64,000 nucleotides of DNA from Monodelphis domestica (lineage: Eukaryota; Chordata; Mammalia; Didelphimorphia; Didelphidae): NCBI RefSeq assembly GCF_027887165.1, contig NC_077229.1, positions 111,179,994 through 111,243,993 on the forward strand, written 5' to 3'. The notes beneath the pieces are model-generated. The model worked only from the letters and a program-made list of their open reading frames with translations, had not been told where the DNA came from and did not search any database. Position numbers and translations under genes: made by a program. Within the stretch, counting starts at the first letter, position 1, and each line of letters opens with the position of its first letter. Positions 40,917 to 50,989 of this stretch are shown here, in pieces.

Positions 40917-41972
40917 ATGCCATCTTCCTCCCCTCAGGAGTCCTCCCTCCCTCCTGCCAGTGCCAATGCCACAGCGCCAGCCAACAGCAGCATGGAAGAA
41001 AAGCAGTTCTTCTATGCATTCTCCCTCTTGGACAAGGAACTCCATGACACCTTTCCCAACCTGTGGGTTGCCCTGTTGGCTGTCAATGGGACCATCTTCC
41101 TAGTTGGCGTGGCACTCAATGGCCTGGCCCTCTATGTCTTCTGCTTCCGAACGAAGACTAAGACCACCTCCATCATCTACACCATCAACCTGGTGGTGAC
41201 AGACTTGCTGGTGGGTTTGTCATTGCCCACGAGATTCATCATCTACTACGGGGCACAAGGCTGCCTCAACTGCTCTCTTGTGCACGTCTTCAGCTACTTT
41301 GTCAATATGTACTGCTCCATCCTCTTCCTCACGTGCATTTGTGTGGACCGCTACCTGGCCATTGTCCAGCTGGAGGCCTCGAGGAAATGGAGGAACCCCA
41401 GCTGTACCAAAGGCATCTGTGTCTTCATCTGGGTCTTTGCTGTGGTGGTGACCTTCTCCGTCCTGACCGTAGCAGTCCAAGGAGGCTCCTGCTGCCGCCT
41501 CTTTGCCTTGACAGTCTTCGAATACTTCCTGCCACTGGTGGTCATCACCTTTTTCACAGGAAGGATCATGTGTGCTCTGTCCAAGCCCAATCTCATGCAC
41601 CAGAGCCGTGAGCGGCGAATGCGGGCTGTCCAGTTACTCCTCACCGTCCTCGTCATCTTTCTGATCTGCTTCACACCGTTCCATGCCCGCCAGCTGGCCG
41701 TCTCTCTCCGTCCTCAAGACATATCCAAAGAAGCAGGTCTCGTGGCCTACCACGTCACCATCACCCTCAGCAGCCTCAACAGCTGCATGGATCCCATTGT
41801 CTACTGCTTTGTGACCAACAGCTTCCAGGCCACAGTCCGGGGCCTCTTCCGAAGGAGCGAGCCAGAGCAGATCAGCGGCGAGGTCATCAGCATGCACAAG
41901 AGCTCCAAAGGCTCCATCCACAATGCCATTGTCCCCTGCTCCCGTGCTCTGGCCGACAGGCCCCAGGTGTAG
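40917..41972 (+). CDS. GPR20: G protein-coupled receptor 20 (orphan class A)
   Basis: Encodes 351 residues (human about 358). Recognised from long identities with human GPR20 as I recall it, for example [36 protein letters not shown] and [17 protein letters not shown]-terminal sequons are N17-A-T and N23-S-S. TM1 is about 49-75 with N68 (1.50); TM2 86-108 with D96; TM3 ends in DRY 144-146; TM4 167-187; TM5 196-218 with P206; TM6 236-264 with CFTPFH 251-256; TM7 275-299 with DPIVY 292-296; helix 8 303-311. Extracellular cysteines C116/C119 and C192/C193 can form the usual disulfide. The Ser-rich tail has [12 protein letters not shown]20 sits in the plasma membrane and has been reported to signal constitutively through Gi; its ligand is unsettled. 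I chose ATG 40917: the in-frame ATG at 40887 lies upstream of the splice acceptor, and MPSSSP matches the human start MPSVSP. The coding exon is uninterrupted and looks functional. Confidence 0.96.
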   Translation: MPSSSPQESSLPPASANATAPANSSMEEKQFFYAFSLLDKELHDTFPNLWVALLAVNGTIFLVGVALNGLALYVFCFRTKTKTTSIIYTINLVVTDLLVGLSLPTRFIIYYGAQGCLNCSLVHVFSYFVNMYCSILFLTCICVDRYLAIVQLEASRKWRNPSCTKGICVFIWVFAVVVTFSVLTVAVQGGSCCRLFALTVFEYFLPLVVITFFTGRIMCALSKPNLMHQSRERRMRAVQLLLTVLVIFLICFTPFHARQLAVSLRPQDISKEAGLVAYHVTITLSSLNSCMDPIVYCFVTNSFQATVRGLFRRSEPEQISGEVISMHKSSKGSIHNAIVPCSRALADRPQV

Positions 41973-42360
41973 TCAGGAGGCCAGAGCATCACCGGAGAGG
42001 CCGAGGCAAGGGACAAAGGGTCAGAGAAAAAATTGGAATTGGGTTCAAATTTGGACGCTGCTCTCGACTGCCTGTGTGACCTTAGGCAAGACTCTACTTA
42101 TCTGGAGCTGAAGTTTCCTCATCTGTAAAATAAAAAGGTCGACCCAGATGAGCCCTAAGGTCCTCTCCTCCTCTGGAGCCTACGACCCTACTTGGACTCT
42201 GACATTCTAAGGCTGGTTCCAAGGGGGACACCCACCTCTATTCCACCTCTGCCTCAGTGTGTGACTTCAGACAAGTCCTTTCAACTGTCTGGGCCATCAT
42301 TTCCTCATCTGTCAAATGGGGATAATAATGCCTGACCTTCCTACCTCATAGGGAAGTAGA
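41973..42360 (+). repeat. two MIRs in the GPR20 3' UTR region
   Basis: First MIR about 42030-42185: GAATTGGGTTCAAATTTGGA, TTTCCTCATCTGTAAAATAA, CCCTAAGGTCCTCTCC. Second about 42210-42360: TATTCCACCTCTGCCTCAGT, TTTCCTCATCTGTCAAATGG. The first starts some 55 bases after the stop codon. Both are old enough to be fixed parts of the transcript. Confidence 0.78.
42129..42134 (+). terminator. possible polyadenylation signal AATAAA
   Basis: Inside the first MIR, 157 bases past the stop. A second AATAAA is at 43120-43125 after GTAAGCCCTA. Sequence alone cannot tell which is used. Confidence 0.3.
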
Positions 42361-42631
42361 GAGGGTGAGAGCAGCCTGTGGATACTAGAGGGTCACCAGA
42401 CGTTGAGAGACACATCTAACCAGGGCAGGTGGACGTGGGATCTAGAGACTTAAAGCTATTCTTGAAAATGTTTCCTGGGGACCCAGTAGTTAGTTAGCAA
42501 TTATCTCTTTAGTTTTGGACTTCCTCAACATGGGTAATCGGGATCTAGGGATCGTCTCCCTATGCCCCCATATGCCTTGAGAACAGGAAAGAGAGAATTG
42601 GGGAAAAGAAAGGGGGAAGAGAGGGAAAGAG
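42361..42631. other. unassigned DNA, possible GPR20 3' UTR
   Basis: No repeat recognised, apart from purine-rich 42590-42630 just before a SINE. Confidence 0.3.
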
Positions 42632-42832
42632 AGGGCAGCTAGGTGGCTCAGTGCATTGAGAGCCAGGCCTAGAAACAAGCAGGTCCTGGGTTCAAATATG
42701 ACCTCAAATACTTCCTAGCTGGGTGACCCAGGGCAAGTCACTTGACTCCTATTGCCTAGCCCTTACTGCTCTTCTACCTTGGAATCAATATGCAATATTG
42801 ATTCTAAGACAGAAGGTAAGTGTTAAAAAAAA
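42632..42832 (+). mobile_element. type A SINE with a perfect splice-donor-like tail
   Basis: GGGCAGCTAGGTGGCTCAGT to CTAAGACAGAAGGTAAGTGT. The tail contains AAG followed by GTAAGT (cut between 42815 and 42816), a consensus 5' splice site. It leads into a purine-rich stretch (42832-42905). Confidence 0.93.
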
Positions 42833-43640
42833 AGAGAGGGAGAAAGGGTGGAGAAAGAAAAGGAAAAGAATCAAAGGAAGCAAGGAGCAAACAAAAGAGG
42901 AAAAGATGCATTAAATGGAGAGGGATAGAGAAGAAGGTACTAACCATAGTCACCTCAGAGTGACTATATAAAAATGTCACACCTTGGCAAAAGATTTGGA
43001 GTTTCTCCAGGACACTTTCCCATAGCGTCCATCATCTGAACTTTAAAACACATTGGGAGGGTGGCAGGGAAGGGACTCTGCCAGGGCTTTGCACAATGCC
43101 AGGAACATAGTAAGCCCTAAATAAATATTCAGTGTTACTCATCATAATCATCCCCATTTTTTTTTAGAGAAGGGAACTGGGATGCAGAGAAGTGGTTGCT
43201 CCCCACCAACATTGCCATCCCCCTTCATCCTAAGCATTTGCTTCCAATGGAGCTGTCCCACCTGATGATGGTCGCCCCCAGATGAGAGTTTCCTATGTGA
43301 ATCTCTTGGATAAAAAGGAGGAAAACCACTGAGGGAATTTCCGGTGGAGTCTCCAAATGGAACTTCTGATTTACCTCTACCTGCTCAGTGCAGATAGAAA
43401 CTTAGAGCTGGATGGGAGCTTTACTTAGCCTGGGGACTGCCTATATTAATGGTAAGCTCTTGGCCCTGAGATTGGTCTAGAATCTGCCCAACCCCGGTTG
43501 GATTGGCCTCAGTGTTGGTGGTATCCCTTTGGAAGGGATAAGATCTTCCACTGTCTCCCCCAGGCTTTACTTCTAGCATCTACATTTCCAGTCCTGTCTC
43601 CTTCTCATAGAGACTTTGATAAGCCAGGTTTTAGATAGCA
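42833..43640. other. purine-rich start, then single-copy DNA
   Basis: 42832-42905 is AAGAGAGGGAGAAAGGGTGG-like. 43070-43150 has an L2/MIR-type end (CAATGCCAGGAACATAGTAA). 43180-43640 is unassigned with no gene seen. Confidence 0.4.
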
Positions 43641-43860
43641 GGTAGTCAGTGTCATGTCACAGCGTTCTGGATCTGGAGTCAGGAAGACCTGAGTTCAAAT
43701 CCTGCCTCAGACACTTAATGAGGTGTATGACCATGGACAAGTCTCTGTTTCTTCACCTGTGAAATGAGGATAATAATAGCACCTACCACACAAGTCATAG
43801 TGAGGATCAAATGCAATAATAAACCTTAAAGTGCTATATGTGTTAGCTATTATTATTCTC
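43640..43860 (+). mobile_element. MIR-family CORE-SINE
   Basis: GTTCTGGATCTGGAGTCAGG, GAAGACCTGAGTTCAAATCC, TCACCTGTGAAATGAGGATA, CTTAAAGTGCTATATGTGTT. Confidence 0.82.
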
Positions 43861-43959
43861 TGCACCTCTGAACTCTCTCCCACCACCCCCTTGCCCCCCA
43901 AACCCCACTTCATTGATGAAGGGAAGGAGCACTATGGAACAGACTCACTCAATGTTTCT

Positions 43960-44155
43960 TTTATAGAATTTGGAGCTGGAAGGGATCCTAAAGATGATCT
44001 AATCAAACCCCTTCATTTTACCAACAAGAAAAAAGAGGCTCCAAGAGGGAGAAGGAACTTGTGTATCATAGTCACACGGCCAATACGTCAGAGTTAGGGT
44101 ACAAACCCAGGGCTTCCGACACCGAATCCAACACTCATTTCCCTGCACCCAACCC
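43960..44155 (-). mobile_element. MIR relic
   Basis: TTGGAGCTGGAAGGGATCCT, CCCCTTCATTTTACCAACAA, CACACGGCCAATACGTCAGA. Confidence 0.72.
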
Positions 44156-44214
44156 TAGAGTGCTAACCTCAAAGGAGTCCACAGCAGTGAATTTCAGGAG
44201 GCTGGTGAATATGG

Positions 44215-44340
44215 ATGGGGAAAAACCTTACATCTTTATAGTAATATAACTGGTTTCCTATGTAATCTTGTGTGTTTTAATGTATGCATTTTACAACGTG
44301 GCCCATAGGCTTCTGCCAAAAGGGTCCTGAAAATATGAAA
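44215..44340. repeat. unassigned repeat family, copy 1
   Basis: AAACCTTACATCTTTATAGT, TGGTTTCCTATGTAATCTTG, GTGGCCCATAGGCTTCTGCC, AAAGGGTCCTGAAAATATG. It is related to 47700-47835 and 50410-50580. Confidence 0.5.
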
Positions 44341-44506
44341 GAAAATTAAAAGGATGAAAACCCTACTCTGTGAAGTCTCTCCAGAAAATAACAGGAGCAA
44401 AACTTAAACCATGACCAATTCATCCACTGAACTCCCGTGAATTTGCCATGGTCCTACTTATTAAAAACCAATGGTTCTGTTTGTTTATTGAAAATTAATT
44501 CTTCAG

Positions 44507-44715
44507 GGGCAGCTGGGGGACTCAAAGGATAGAGAATCAGACCTAAAGATGGGAGGTCCTAGGTTCAAGTCTGGCCTCAGACACTTCATAGCTGAGTGAC
44601 CGTGGACAAGTCACTTGACCCCCATTGCCCAGCCCTTCCCACTCTTCTGCCTTGGAACCAATACACAAGACTGATCCTAAGACAGAAGGTAAGGTTTTAA
44701 GAAAAAAAAATAAAG
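44507..44715 (+). mobile_element. type A SINE
   Basis: 16-bp TSD AAAATTAATTCTTCAG (44491-44506) and AAAACTAATTCTTGAG (44716-44731), two mismatches. A box is changed to GGGACTCAAAGG. Confidence 0.9.
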
Positions 44716-44731
44716 AAAACTAATTCTTGAG

Positions 44732-45003
44732 GGTTATAATGCTTTGCCCTGCTCTGAGGCCCTAGGACATTACCCCAGGAATCCTAGTAACTTTGTGATA
44801 ACTAGAAGTTTCTCTTAGGTCAAAAGAGGACTTCATAGCATGATAAAAAGAAAGAACACCATACATGAAGAGGAGCTGAGTTTGAATCCAAGATCTCCCA
44901 ATTTCAATTAAAATGATGTTATGCATATAATGAACCAGGGCCTCAGTTTCCCTATCCATAGAATGAGAGCACTGGAGTAGATGATGTCAATGATATCTTC
45001 TTC
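44732..45003 (+). repeat. MIR-like relic
   Basis: AAAGAACACCATACATGAAG, GGGCCTCAGTTTCCCTATCC, GAGCACTGGAGTAGATGATG. Confidence 0.5.
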
Positions 45004-45193
45004 TTTTTTTTTAAACTCTTACCTTCTATCTTAGTATCAATTCTAAGATAGATGAGGGGCAAGGGCTAGGCAATAGTGGTTAAGTGACTTGCCCAGAGTC
45101 ATATAGCTAGAAAGTGTCTAAGGTCACATTTGAACCCAGGACCTCCTGACTCCAGACCTGGTGCTCTATCCACTGTGCTACCTAGCTGCCCCA
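45004..45193 (-). mobile_element. type A SINE
   Basis: Antisense AAACTCTTACCTTCTATCTT to CCACTGTGCTACCTAGCTGC; the CTGCCTTGGAACC region is altered. Confidence 0.88.
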
Positions 45194-45394
45194 GGCTATC
45201 TTCTTGCTCTGAAGTCCTATATTCCTAGATTCTTCCCCAGAGCTCCCGAGCAGTATTGGTCATGGACAAGTGGAGACATTGCAAGATTTATATTTAGAAC
45301 TATCCACATCCCCTCTTTAGTTCCTGCTTCTAGTCTTGGTATTTTCCCTTCTCCCACCCCTGCCTCCTAAAATTCTCAGGCATTTTGCTCTTTT
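45194..45394. other. unassigned DNA
   Basis: No feature recognised. Confidence 0.25.
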
Positions 45395-45590
45395 AAAAAA
45401 TATTTTTATTATTTTTCCCCAATTATATATAAAGCAAATTTTTAAACATTCATTTAAAATTTTTTCTTGAGTTCTAAATTCTCTCCCTCCTTCTCACCCC
45501 ACCAAACCCTGAGACAGTAAATAATCTGATCTAGATTTTACATGTTTCACTCTTCTTCGAATAAAAACAATCTGCCTTCCATCGCAATGC
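45395..45590 (-). mobile_element. L1/RTE-like 3' end
   Basis: TTTTCCCCAATTATATATAA, TTTTTTCTTGAGTTCTAAAT, CACCAAACCCTGAGACAGTA. Same family as 29205-29320. Confidence 0.6.
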
Positions 45591-45591
45591 C

Positions 45592-45935
45592 CTTGCCATA
45601 ACTATCCACCATGTTTGGAATTCTCTCTCTTCTCATCTTCACCTCCTCACTTCCCTGGCTTCCTTTAAGACTCAGCTCAAAGCCTTTCTCAGACCTTGCT
45701 TCCCTGACCCTCCACTGGTGGTGCATTCCCTCTGAAATGACCTTCTATTGGCCCTGTATCTATCCTTGTATATGTATCAATCCTGGTATAATCAGTTATT
45801 TGCCTGTTGTTTCTTCCATTAGAATGGGAGCTCCATGAGGGCAGGGATCATGCCTTTATTTGTACCTGTAGCACTGAGCACAAAGCCTGGCACATGGTAC
45901 CAAATTAACCAGTGCTTGCTGACTGACTGCCTAGA
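45592..45935 (+). mobile_element. L2 3' end
   Basis: GGCTTCCTTTAAGACTCAGC, TTCCATTAGAATGGGAGCTC, CATGAGGGCAGGGATCATGC, AAAGCCTGGCACATGGTACC, GCTTGCTGACTGACTG. Confidence 0.85.
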
Positions 45936-46550
45936 GACTTCAAGGTTATTCCAAGATCTTAAGTATCTAAGTATCCTTTCCTACCTGAGATGCTCAGATC
46001 CCTGGACTGAAGCAGAGGGATTTCCCCAGAAGTCCCTAGTTCATACCAGAAGGGTGGCTCCCTATTCCACCTGCCTATAAAACTGATGATTCTGCCTATG
46101 GGGTGCTGTCCAACCCTGCACTGACTCCCTGGAAAAGACCTGTGACTTGCTGCCCTGAGAGCTGCTTCTTCCTGGTACTCTATGCTGCAGGAGAATGCCA
46201 GAGGCAACAGAAAGCTGTGAAGAGCCAGAAGCAGGGAATGACCCTGGCCAGCAGCTTACCTTCCTGCTCTCCACTGATGGAAGTAGCAGCCTGCAGTGCA
46301 GAACACTCTTGGATACATTTCTTTAGAGGGTCCTGGGTTTTTTAGGTCCAACCCTGAGACCTAAAAAGAGCCCCCAGGAGACTCCAGTGTGGGGAGGGGA
46401 TTCTCATTGCTTTTTGAACTGGAAAGATGCTGCCACTGAACTGAATATCCCCCTGGCCCCCTGGAGCTCTAAGACCCAATTCCATAGGGATGAGGAAAAT
46501 TTATAATATTGATGATGGAGAAGGGCAAGTCCAAGAGTAGGAATGTGCCC
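45936..46550. other. single-copy DNA, no gene supported
   Basis: 46080-46340 is moderately GC-rich with overlapping frames on both strands (up to 82 codons) but no recognisable motif. Confidence 0.35.
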
Positions 46551-46740
46551 TAAAAAGACATGCAGAGATCTTTTTGCCATCTAGTCCTGACCCTGCTCAT
46601 AATTTTCCATGTGACCACAAGCAAGTTACTTCTCCCTTTGGGGCTTAAGATCCTTATAAATGGAGGTGCTGTATTAGATAATCTCTAAGTTTTCTTCGCA
46701 TTTGAATGGTCTATATTCCATGATCCCAAGATCCAGAGAA
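46551..46740 (+). mobile_element. MIR relic
   Basis: CCATCTAGTCCTGACCCTGC, GACCACAAGCAAGTTACTTC, AGATAATCTCTAAGTTTTC. Confidence 0.6.
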
Positions 46741-47340
46741 AGACCAGCAGCATCAATGAAGGTGGAGAGGGAGCACTTTAGGACAGAGGGGGAAATTCTG
46801 CTACCTTGTGATCTTCCATTTCTTCCTCCAAGAAGTACTACTGGATTGCTTCACATCTTCTAGACTGGTCTCCTAGATAGCAATATCAGGACTCGCTAAA
46901 CCTATCCTACTTCAGTACCAACAGAAGGATTGTTTTCCTGGTGCATGATATACGCCTAAGTGAGGAAGAAGAAGAGTTTGCTAAGGTGTAAGTTCTGGAC
47001 TGGGTGAGACATTCTTTCCCTTGCTTACCAGGGCAAGAGATCCCAGAGGAGGGACTCAGAGCTCCGGCTTTAGCTATTCTTCCCCAAGCTCGGTGTTTAC
47101 CATTACCTCATGTGGGAATCCCCCACCTCCCCAGAGCAAAGCTTCTCCCATTAGTGAATGGGCTTAGCTGAGATATACTGACAGACTGGGGGCCTATAAT
47201 GGAGTCAAGTTGATGGGGTTATATAATAAAGTAGTTTATGATGTCCTAGGGTTAAAGTTGCAAAGTTCTGGGACCTCAAATCATATAGATTCAGTTAATA
47301 TTAGAATTGATAGTGGCCTTAAAACATAGGATGGAAAAAA
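46741..47340. other. single-copy DNA
   Basis: No gene or clear repeat recognised. Confidence 0.3.
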
Positions 47341-47357
47341 ATTGAATGTGTGTGTAT

Positions 47358-47406
47358 GAGAGAGAGGCAGAGAGAAAGAGAGAAGGAAAGAGAAAGACAA
47401 AGAGAA

Positions 47407-47437
<31 letters not shown>

Positions 47438-47452
47438 AAGAGACAGAGAGAA
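47358..47452 (+). repeat. (GA)n/(CAGA)n microsatellite
   Basis: AGAGAGAGGCAGAGAGAAAG and following. Unlike most purine arrays here it has no SINE beside it. Confidence 0.93.
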
Positions 47453-47700
47453 GAAATCTTAGAAATCAAGGTATTAGACTATAGATTTTTTTAAAGTTAG
47501 GAAGAAGCTTAAAATAGAGAATTCTAGAACATAGGATATTAAACATGGAATGATAGGATAAAAAAATCTTGGAGCTATAAAGGGCATTAGAACATATCAG
47601 AACTGTAAGGGACCCTAGAGATAATGAACCAGGGGTTCTGGATCTAGGGTCCATGAACTTTTCAATATACATATGTATACATATATATTGAAAATACATA
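47453..47700. other. AT-rich unassigned DNA
   Basis: 47560-47640 has a MIR-like 'ggagctataaagggcattag' phrase (quoted whole). No gene. Confidence 0.35.
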
Positions 47701-47835
47701 TTTTGATAACTCTTTCAAAATAATTGGTTTCCTATGTATTTTATTTTGTGCATTTAAACCCATAATTGTGAGAAGGGTCAATCAACTTCACCAGACTTCC
47801 CAAAGAATCCATGACACACAAAAATGAGGTTAAGA
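47700..47835. repeat. unassigned repeat family, copy 2
   Basis: ATTGGTTTCCTATGTATTTT, CATAATTGTGAGAAGGGTCA, CACCAGACTTCCCAAAGAAT. Confidence 0.5.
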
Positions 47836-47929
47836 AGCCCACTCTAAATACCTTTACAATGAATTCTAGTCCAACCACCAATTGGTAGAGTATTTGTATT
47901 TCTTCTAAACTCAGTTCTTGTTCCAAGTC

Positions 47930-48355
47930 CTATACAAGACTTTTCCTGATTCCCCTGATGTCCTAGACCTTAGTGTTCTCTACTTATTAAAAATGTTTGG
48001 GGCAGACTCAGTGGACAGAGAGCCAGACCTGAAGACAGAAGGTTCAAATCTGGCCTCAGACACTTCCTAGTTGTGTGACCCTGGGCAAGTCACATAACCC
48101 CCATTGCCTAGCCCTTACTACTCTTCTGCCTTGAAACTGACACTTCACACCCATTTTAAGGTGGAAGGTAAGACTTGGAAAAATAAAATAAAATACATTA
48201 AATTACTTGGTATATATGTTGTATTTGCTTATTTGTACTTATATTTTATCCCTCCTCCAAGAGAATATAATCTCATTGAAGACAAAAGTTATTTTGTCTC
48301 TGATTCCCCAGCTCACTATGTAGTAAACATAATAAGTAATATTCGATGAATTGAA
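47930..48355 (+). mobile_element. L2 3' end split by a SINE
   Basis: GACTTTTCCTGATTCCCCTG before; TTGGTATATATGTTGTATTT, CAAGAGAATATAATCTCATT and TTCCCCAGCTCACTATGTAG after. Confidence 0.72.
47999..48185 (+). mobile_element. type A SINE
   Basis: GGGGCAGACTCAGTGGACAG to TTAAGGTGGAAGGTAAGACT; part of the A-box region is deleted. Confidence 0.9.
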
Positions 48356-48830
48356 CACTTCATTTTACCTATGAGAAATTAGATGGCTAGGGAGAGGAAG
48401 TGATTTTTCAGGGGTAACACAGCATAGGGATAGAGCTAGCACTCGAACCCAAGTCTCCAGAGGCCCAAGCCAGCTCTTTCCACTAGACCAGAGGACAATA
48501 AGGATTTGCAAACCACAACCCGTCCCTTCCTCCTAAACTGTTGGGTTTGGGGTTATTTTAAAAAGAAAATGTCATGTGTATTTATATCAGATGTAAACAA
48601 TTCCTGTAACAATGTCCTGAATCAAAGCTGTTTATTCTGACTGAGTGGCCTCCACTTCTAGAGCTCTGGGCAGGTCCATCGGGCTAAGCTCCAAAAGGCT
48701 GGAGAAGCAGCAGGTTTGTCCCAGGAAGGTGAGCAGGTCAGCATGACTCAGAGAGGGAAGCAGAGCAACTGAAATCCAGACGTGTCTTCACATAGACTCA
48801 CACACAGTGTATACTTCAATGCTTTTAGAG
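48356..48830. other. antisense MIR then single-copy DNA
   Basis: 48358-48500 is antisense MIR (GCTCTTTCCACTAGACCAGA end). 48510-48830 is unassigned. Confidence 0.5.
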
Positions 48831-48832
48831 CG

Positions 48833-49052
48833 ATATGCTTTTAATCATCAGAATATTACTTTGATATAGATAAATGATCAATATATTAATTAATGCTTTA
48901 ATGATCAATATACTAATTTGATGTATATAAATGATCAATAATATATTAACACTTTTAATGATCAATATACTGATTTGATGCATAGAAATTATCAATATAT
49001 TAATTAATGCTTTTAATGATCAATATATTAATTATTAACAAATTTGATATAT
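48833..49052. repeat. AT-rich minisatellite, 57-58-bp unit
   Basis: The motif AATGATCAATATA (first copy AATCATCAGAATA) restarts at 48843, 48900, 48957 and 49015, spacing 57, 57 and 58. Each unit also has an internal half-copy (AAATGATCAATA) about 30 bases in. About 3.6 units are present. Confidence 0.88.
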
Positions 49053-49300
49053 TTCACATGTAATAGATAGGAGAGACTTTAGAACACAGGATGCCAGGAT
49101 GGGAAGGAACCATGGAACCACAGATTGTTGGAAGAGATGCTGTCCAGGCCCCTCAGTTTACAGCTGATAAATCTGAAACTGGGTATCTTGCCCAAGATGA
49201 CAAAAGTAGCAGAGCCAAGATATGGGCCCCGGATCCTTGGATACCAAATCTGGTGCCATTTCCACAATGGCACAGTCAGGGCTCTGGATCATACTGTAAC
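49053..49300 (-). repeat. MIR-type relic
   Basis: GGATGGGAAGGAACCATGGA, CAGTTTACAGCTGATAAATC, TGCCATTTCCACAATGGC. Confidence 0.6.
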
Positions 49301-49732
49301 GTGTGGCGTATCAGCTGAAAGGAATCTTGCTAGATGTGGGAGAATCAGCACTATCACAGATCCACTCTCAAATACACCTCCATGCTTTGGCTCTGGATAT
49401 TCTTGTACCAACCCATTTCCCCTTTATCCACCCAAATGTCCCCCTTCCTAACCACTACGAGTGATCCCTTTCCCTATTTGGAAACCAGTAGGGTCTCAGC
49501 ATTGTGCCACTTAAATATCTCACATCTTCCAGGGCTTCTTGAACTGCCATCCCCAAAACTAGAATTACTGTGTAGGGGTTGATCTTAGGACCCAGTGGAC
49601 ACTCAATCTTGCTTATTGATTAATTGCTAATTGATTAATCTTGCACAGCCTAGGAATAAGGGTGAGGTGCCAGCTTATTCAGATTTTATTAATTTTATTT
49701 AATTTTTCTCTCTTCCAAAACTTCTTGAATTC
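49301..49732. other. unassigned DNA, L2-like tail
   Basis: 49575-49640 (GGACCCAGTGGACACTCAAT, ATTGATTAATTGC) resembles an L2 terminus. No gene. Confidence 0.4.
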
Positions 49733-49743
49733 AGGTTTATTCT

Positions 49744-49949
49744 TTTTTTTTTAACCCTTATCTTCCATCTTAGCATTAAAAGTATATATTGTTTCCAAGG
49801 AAGAAAAGCAGTAAGGGCTGGGCAATGGGGCATAAGTGACTTACCCAGGGTCACACAGCTAGTAAGTGTCTAAGGTCACACTTGAACCTAGGACCTTCTT
49901 CCCTGGGCCTAGCTCTCAACTCACTGAGTCATCTACTTGCCCCCCACTG
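49744..49949 (-). mobile_element. type A SINE
   Basis: Perfect 11-bp TSD AGGTTTATTCT at 49733-49743 and 49950-49960. Confidence 0.92.
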
Positions 49950-50097
49950 AGGTTTATTCTAATGGACAACCCAAGCCCTCTGGGGATCCACTCCTTATTG
50001 GAAAACAGGAGATCCCACAAAACAGATTGGATTTATCTGCCCCCCCTCCCTTATTCCATTTACTATAGAGTTCTTAACATGGGGTCCATGATAACCC

Positions 50098-50351
50098 TGT
50101 TGTTGTTCAGTCATCTCAGTTGTGTCCAATTTTTCATGACCTCTTTGGGGGTTTCCTTGGCAAAGGCACTAGAGTAGTTTGCCATTTCCTTCTCTAGCTC
50201 ATTTTTACAGATGAAAAAACGAAGGGAAACAGGGATAAGGGATTTTCCCAGGGTCACACAACTAGTTATGGTCTGAGGCCAGATTTGAACTCAGAAAGAT
50301 GAATCTTCTTGACCACAGGCCCAGCGCTCTATCCACACCACCTAGCTATCC
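50098..50351 (-). mobile_element. type B CORE-SINE
   Basis: TTGTTGTTCAGTCATCTCAG, GGGGGTTTCCTTGGCAAAGG, GGTCACACAACTAGTTATGG, head GCTCTATCCACACCACCTAG. Confidence 0.92.
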
Positions 50352-50600
50352 TTAATAAAATGAAATGGCAACCCTAATAGATTGTATAATTTGTATAGCA
50401 TTCAGGTGGATGGTGAATTTGGAGAGAGAAAAACATTACATTTTTATTTTCACTAGCCTTTTACGGAAAATTATAATTTCCTTTAATTACAAATATAGGC
50501 AACAAACTATTATTCTGAGAAAGGGTTCTTAATCCTCACCAAGTTGCCAAAGGGGTCCACAATATACCCCCAAAATGTTAAGAACCCCAAGAAGAGATGA
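50352..50600. repeat. unassigned repeat family, copy 3
   Basis: AAAAACATTACATTTTTATT, TTATAATTTCCTTTAATTAC, CACCAAGTTGCCAAAGGGGT, then TTAAGAACCCC. The type B SINE at 50098 probably splits it, since GAGTTCTTAACATGGGGTCC precedes that SINE. Confidence 0.55.
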
Positions 50601-50759
50601 AGTTGCTCCTTCAAATTCTAAGCCTTTTCTTTTGAAATTTCCTTCTTCAATTCCTCTTAAACTTCAACTTAGAACTCCCTATTCTCAGCAAAGAAATGGT
50701 GGTCTATAGGTACAGAGTGAGGCATACATAATCAGGGAAAATTTCTGCATTTCTTTGTT

Positions 50760-50985
50760 TAGAAAGAGGGTTGATCACATGGGTCAATGGGATACGATTG
50801 GGGATGATCACTCTAGTGCAAATATCAATAACATGGAAATAGGTCTTGATCAATGATACAGGTAATACCCAGTGGAATTGCACATTGGCTACAGGAGGGG
50901 GGAGGGAAGAGGGGAGAGAAAGAACATGAATCATGTAATCAAGGAAAAATATTATAAATTAACAAATTAAATAAACTTTAAAAAA
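50760..50985 (+). mobile_element. 5'-truncated L1 3' end
   Basis: GGGATACGATTGGGGATGAT, GGTCTTGATCAATGATACAG, G-rich GGAGGGGGGAGGGAAG, AAAAATATTATAAATTAACA plus poly-A. Flanks AGAGGGTTGAT and AGAGGATTGAT look like a one-mismatch TSD. Confidence 0.88.
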
Positions 50986-50989
50986 AGAG

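Noticed and set aside
41220..41921. Antisense frames of 95-126 codons opposite GPR20
   Set aside because: They are shadows of the receptor coding sequence.
48833..49052. Regularly spaced repeats as a possible CRISPR-like array
   Set aside because: Units are head-to-tail with no unique spacers, in a mammalian genome; it is a minisatellite.
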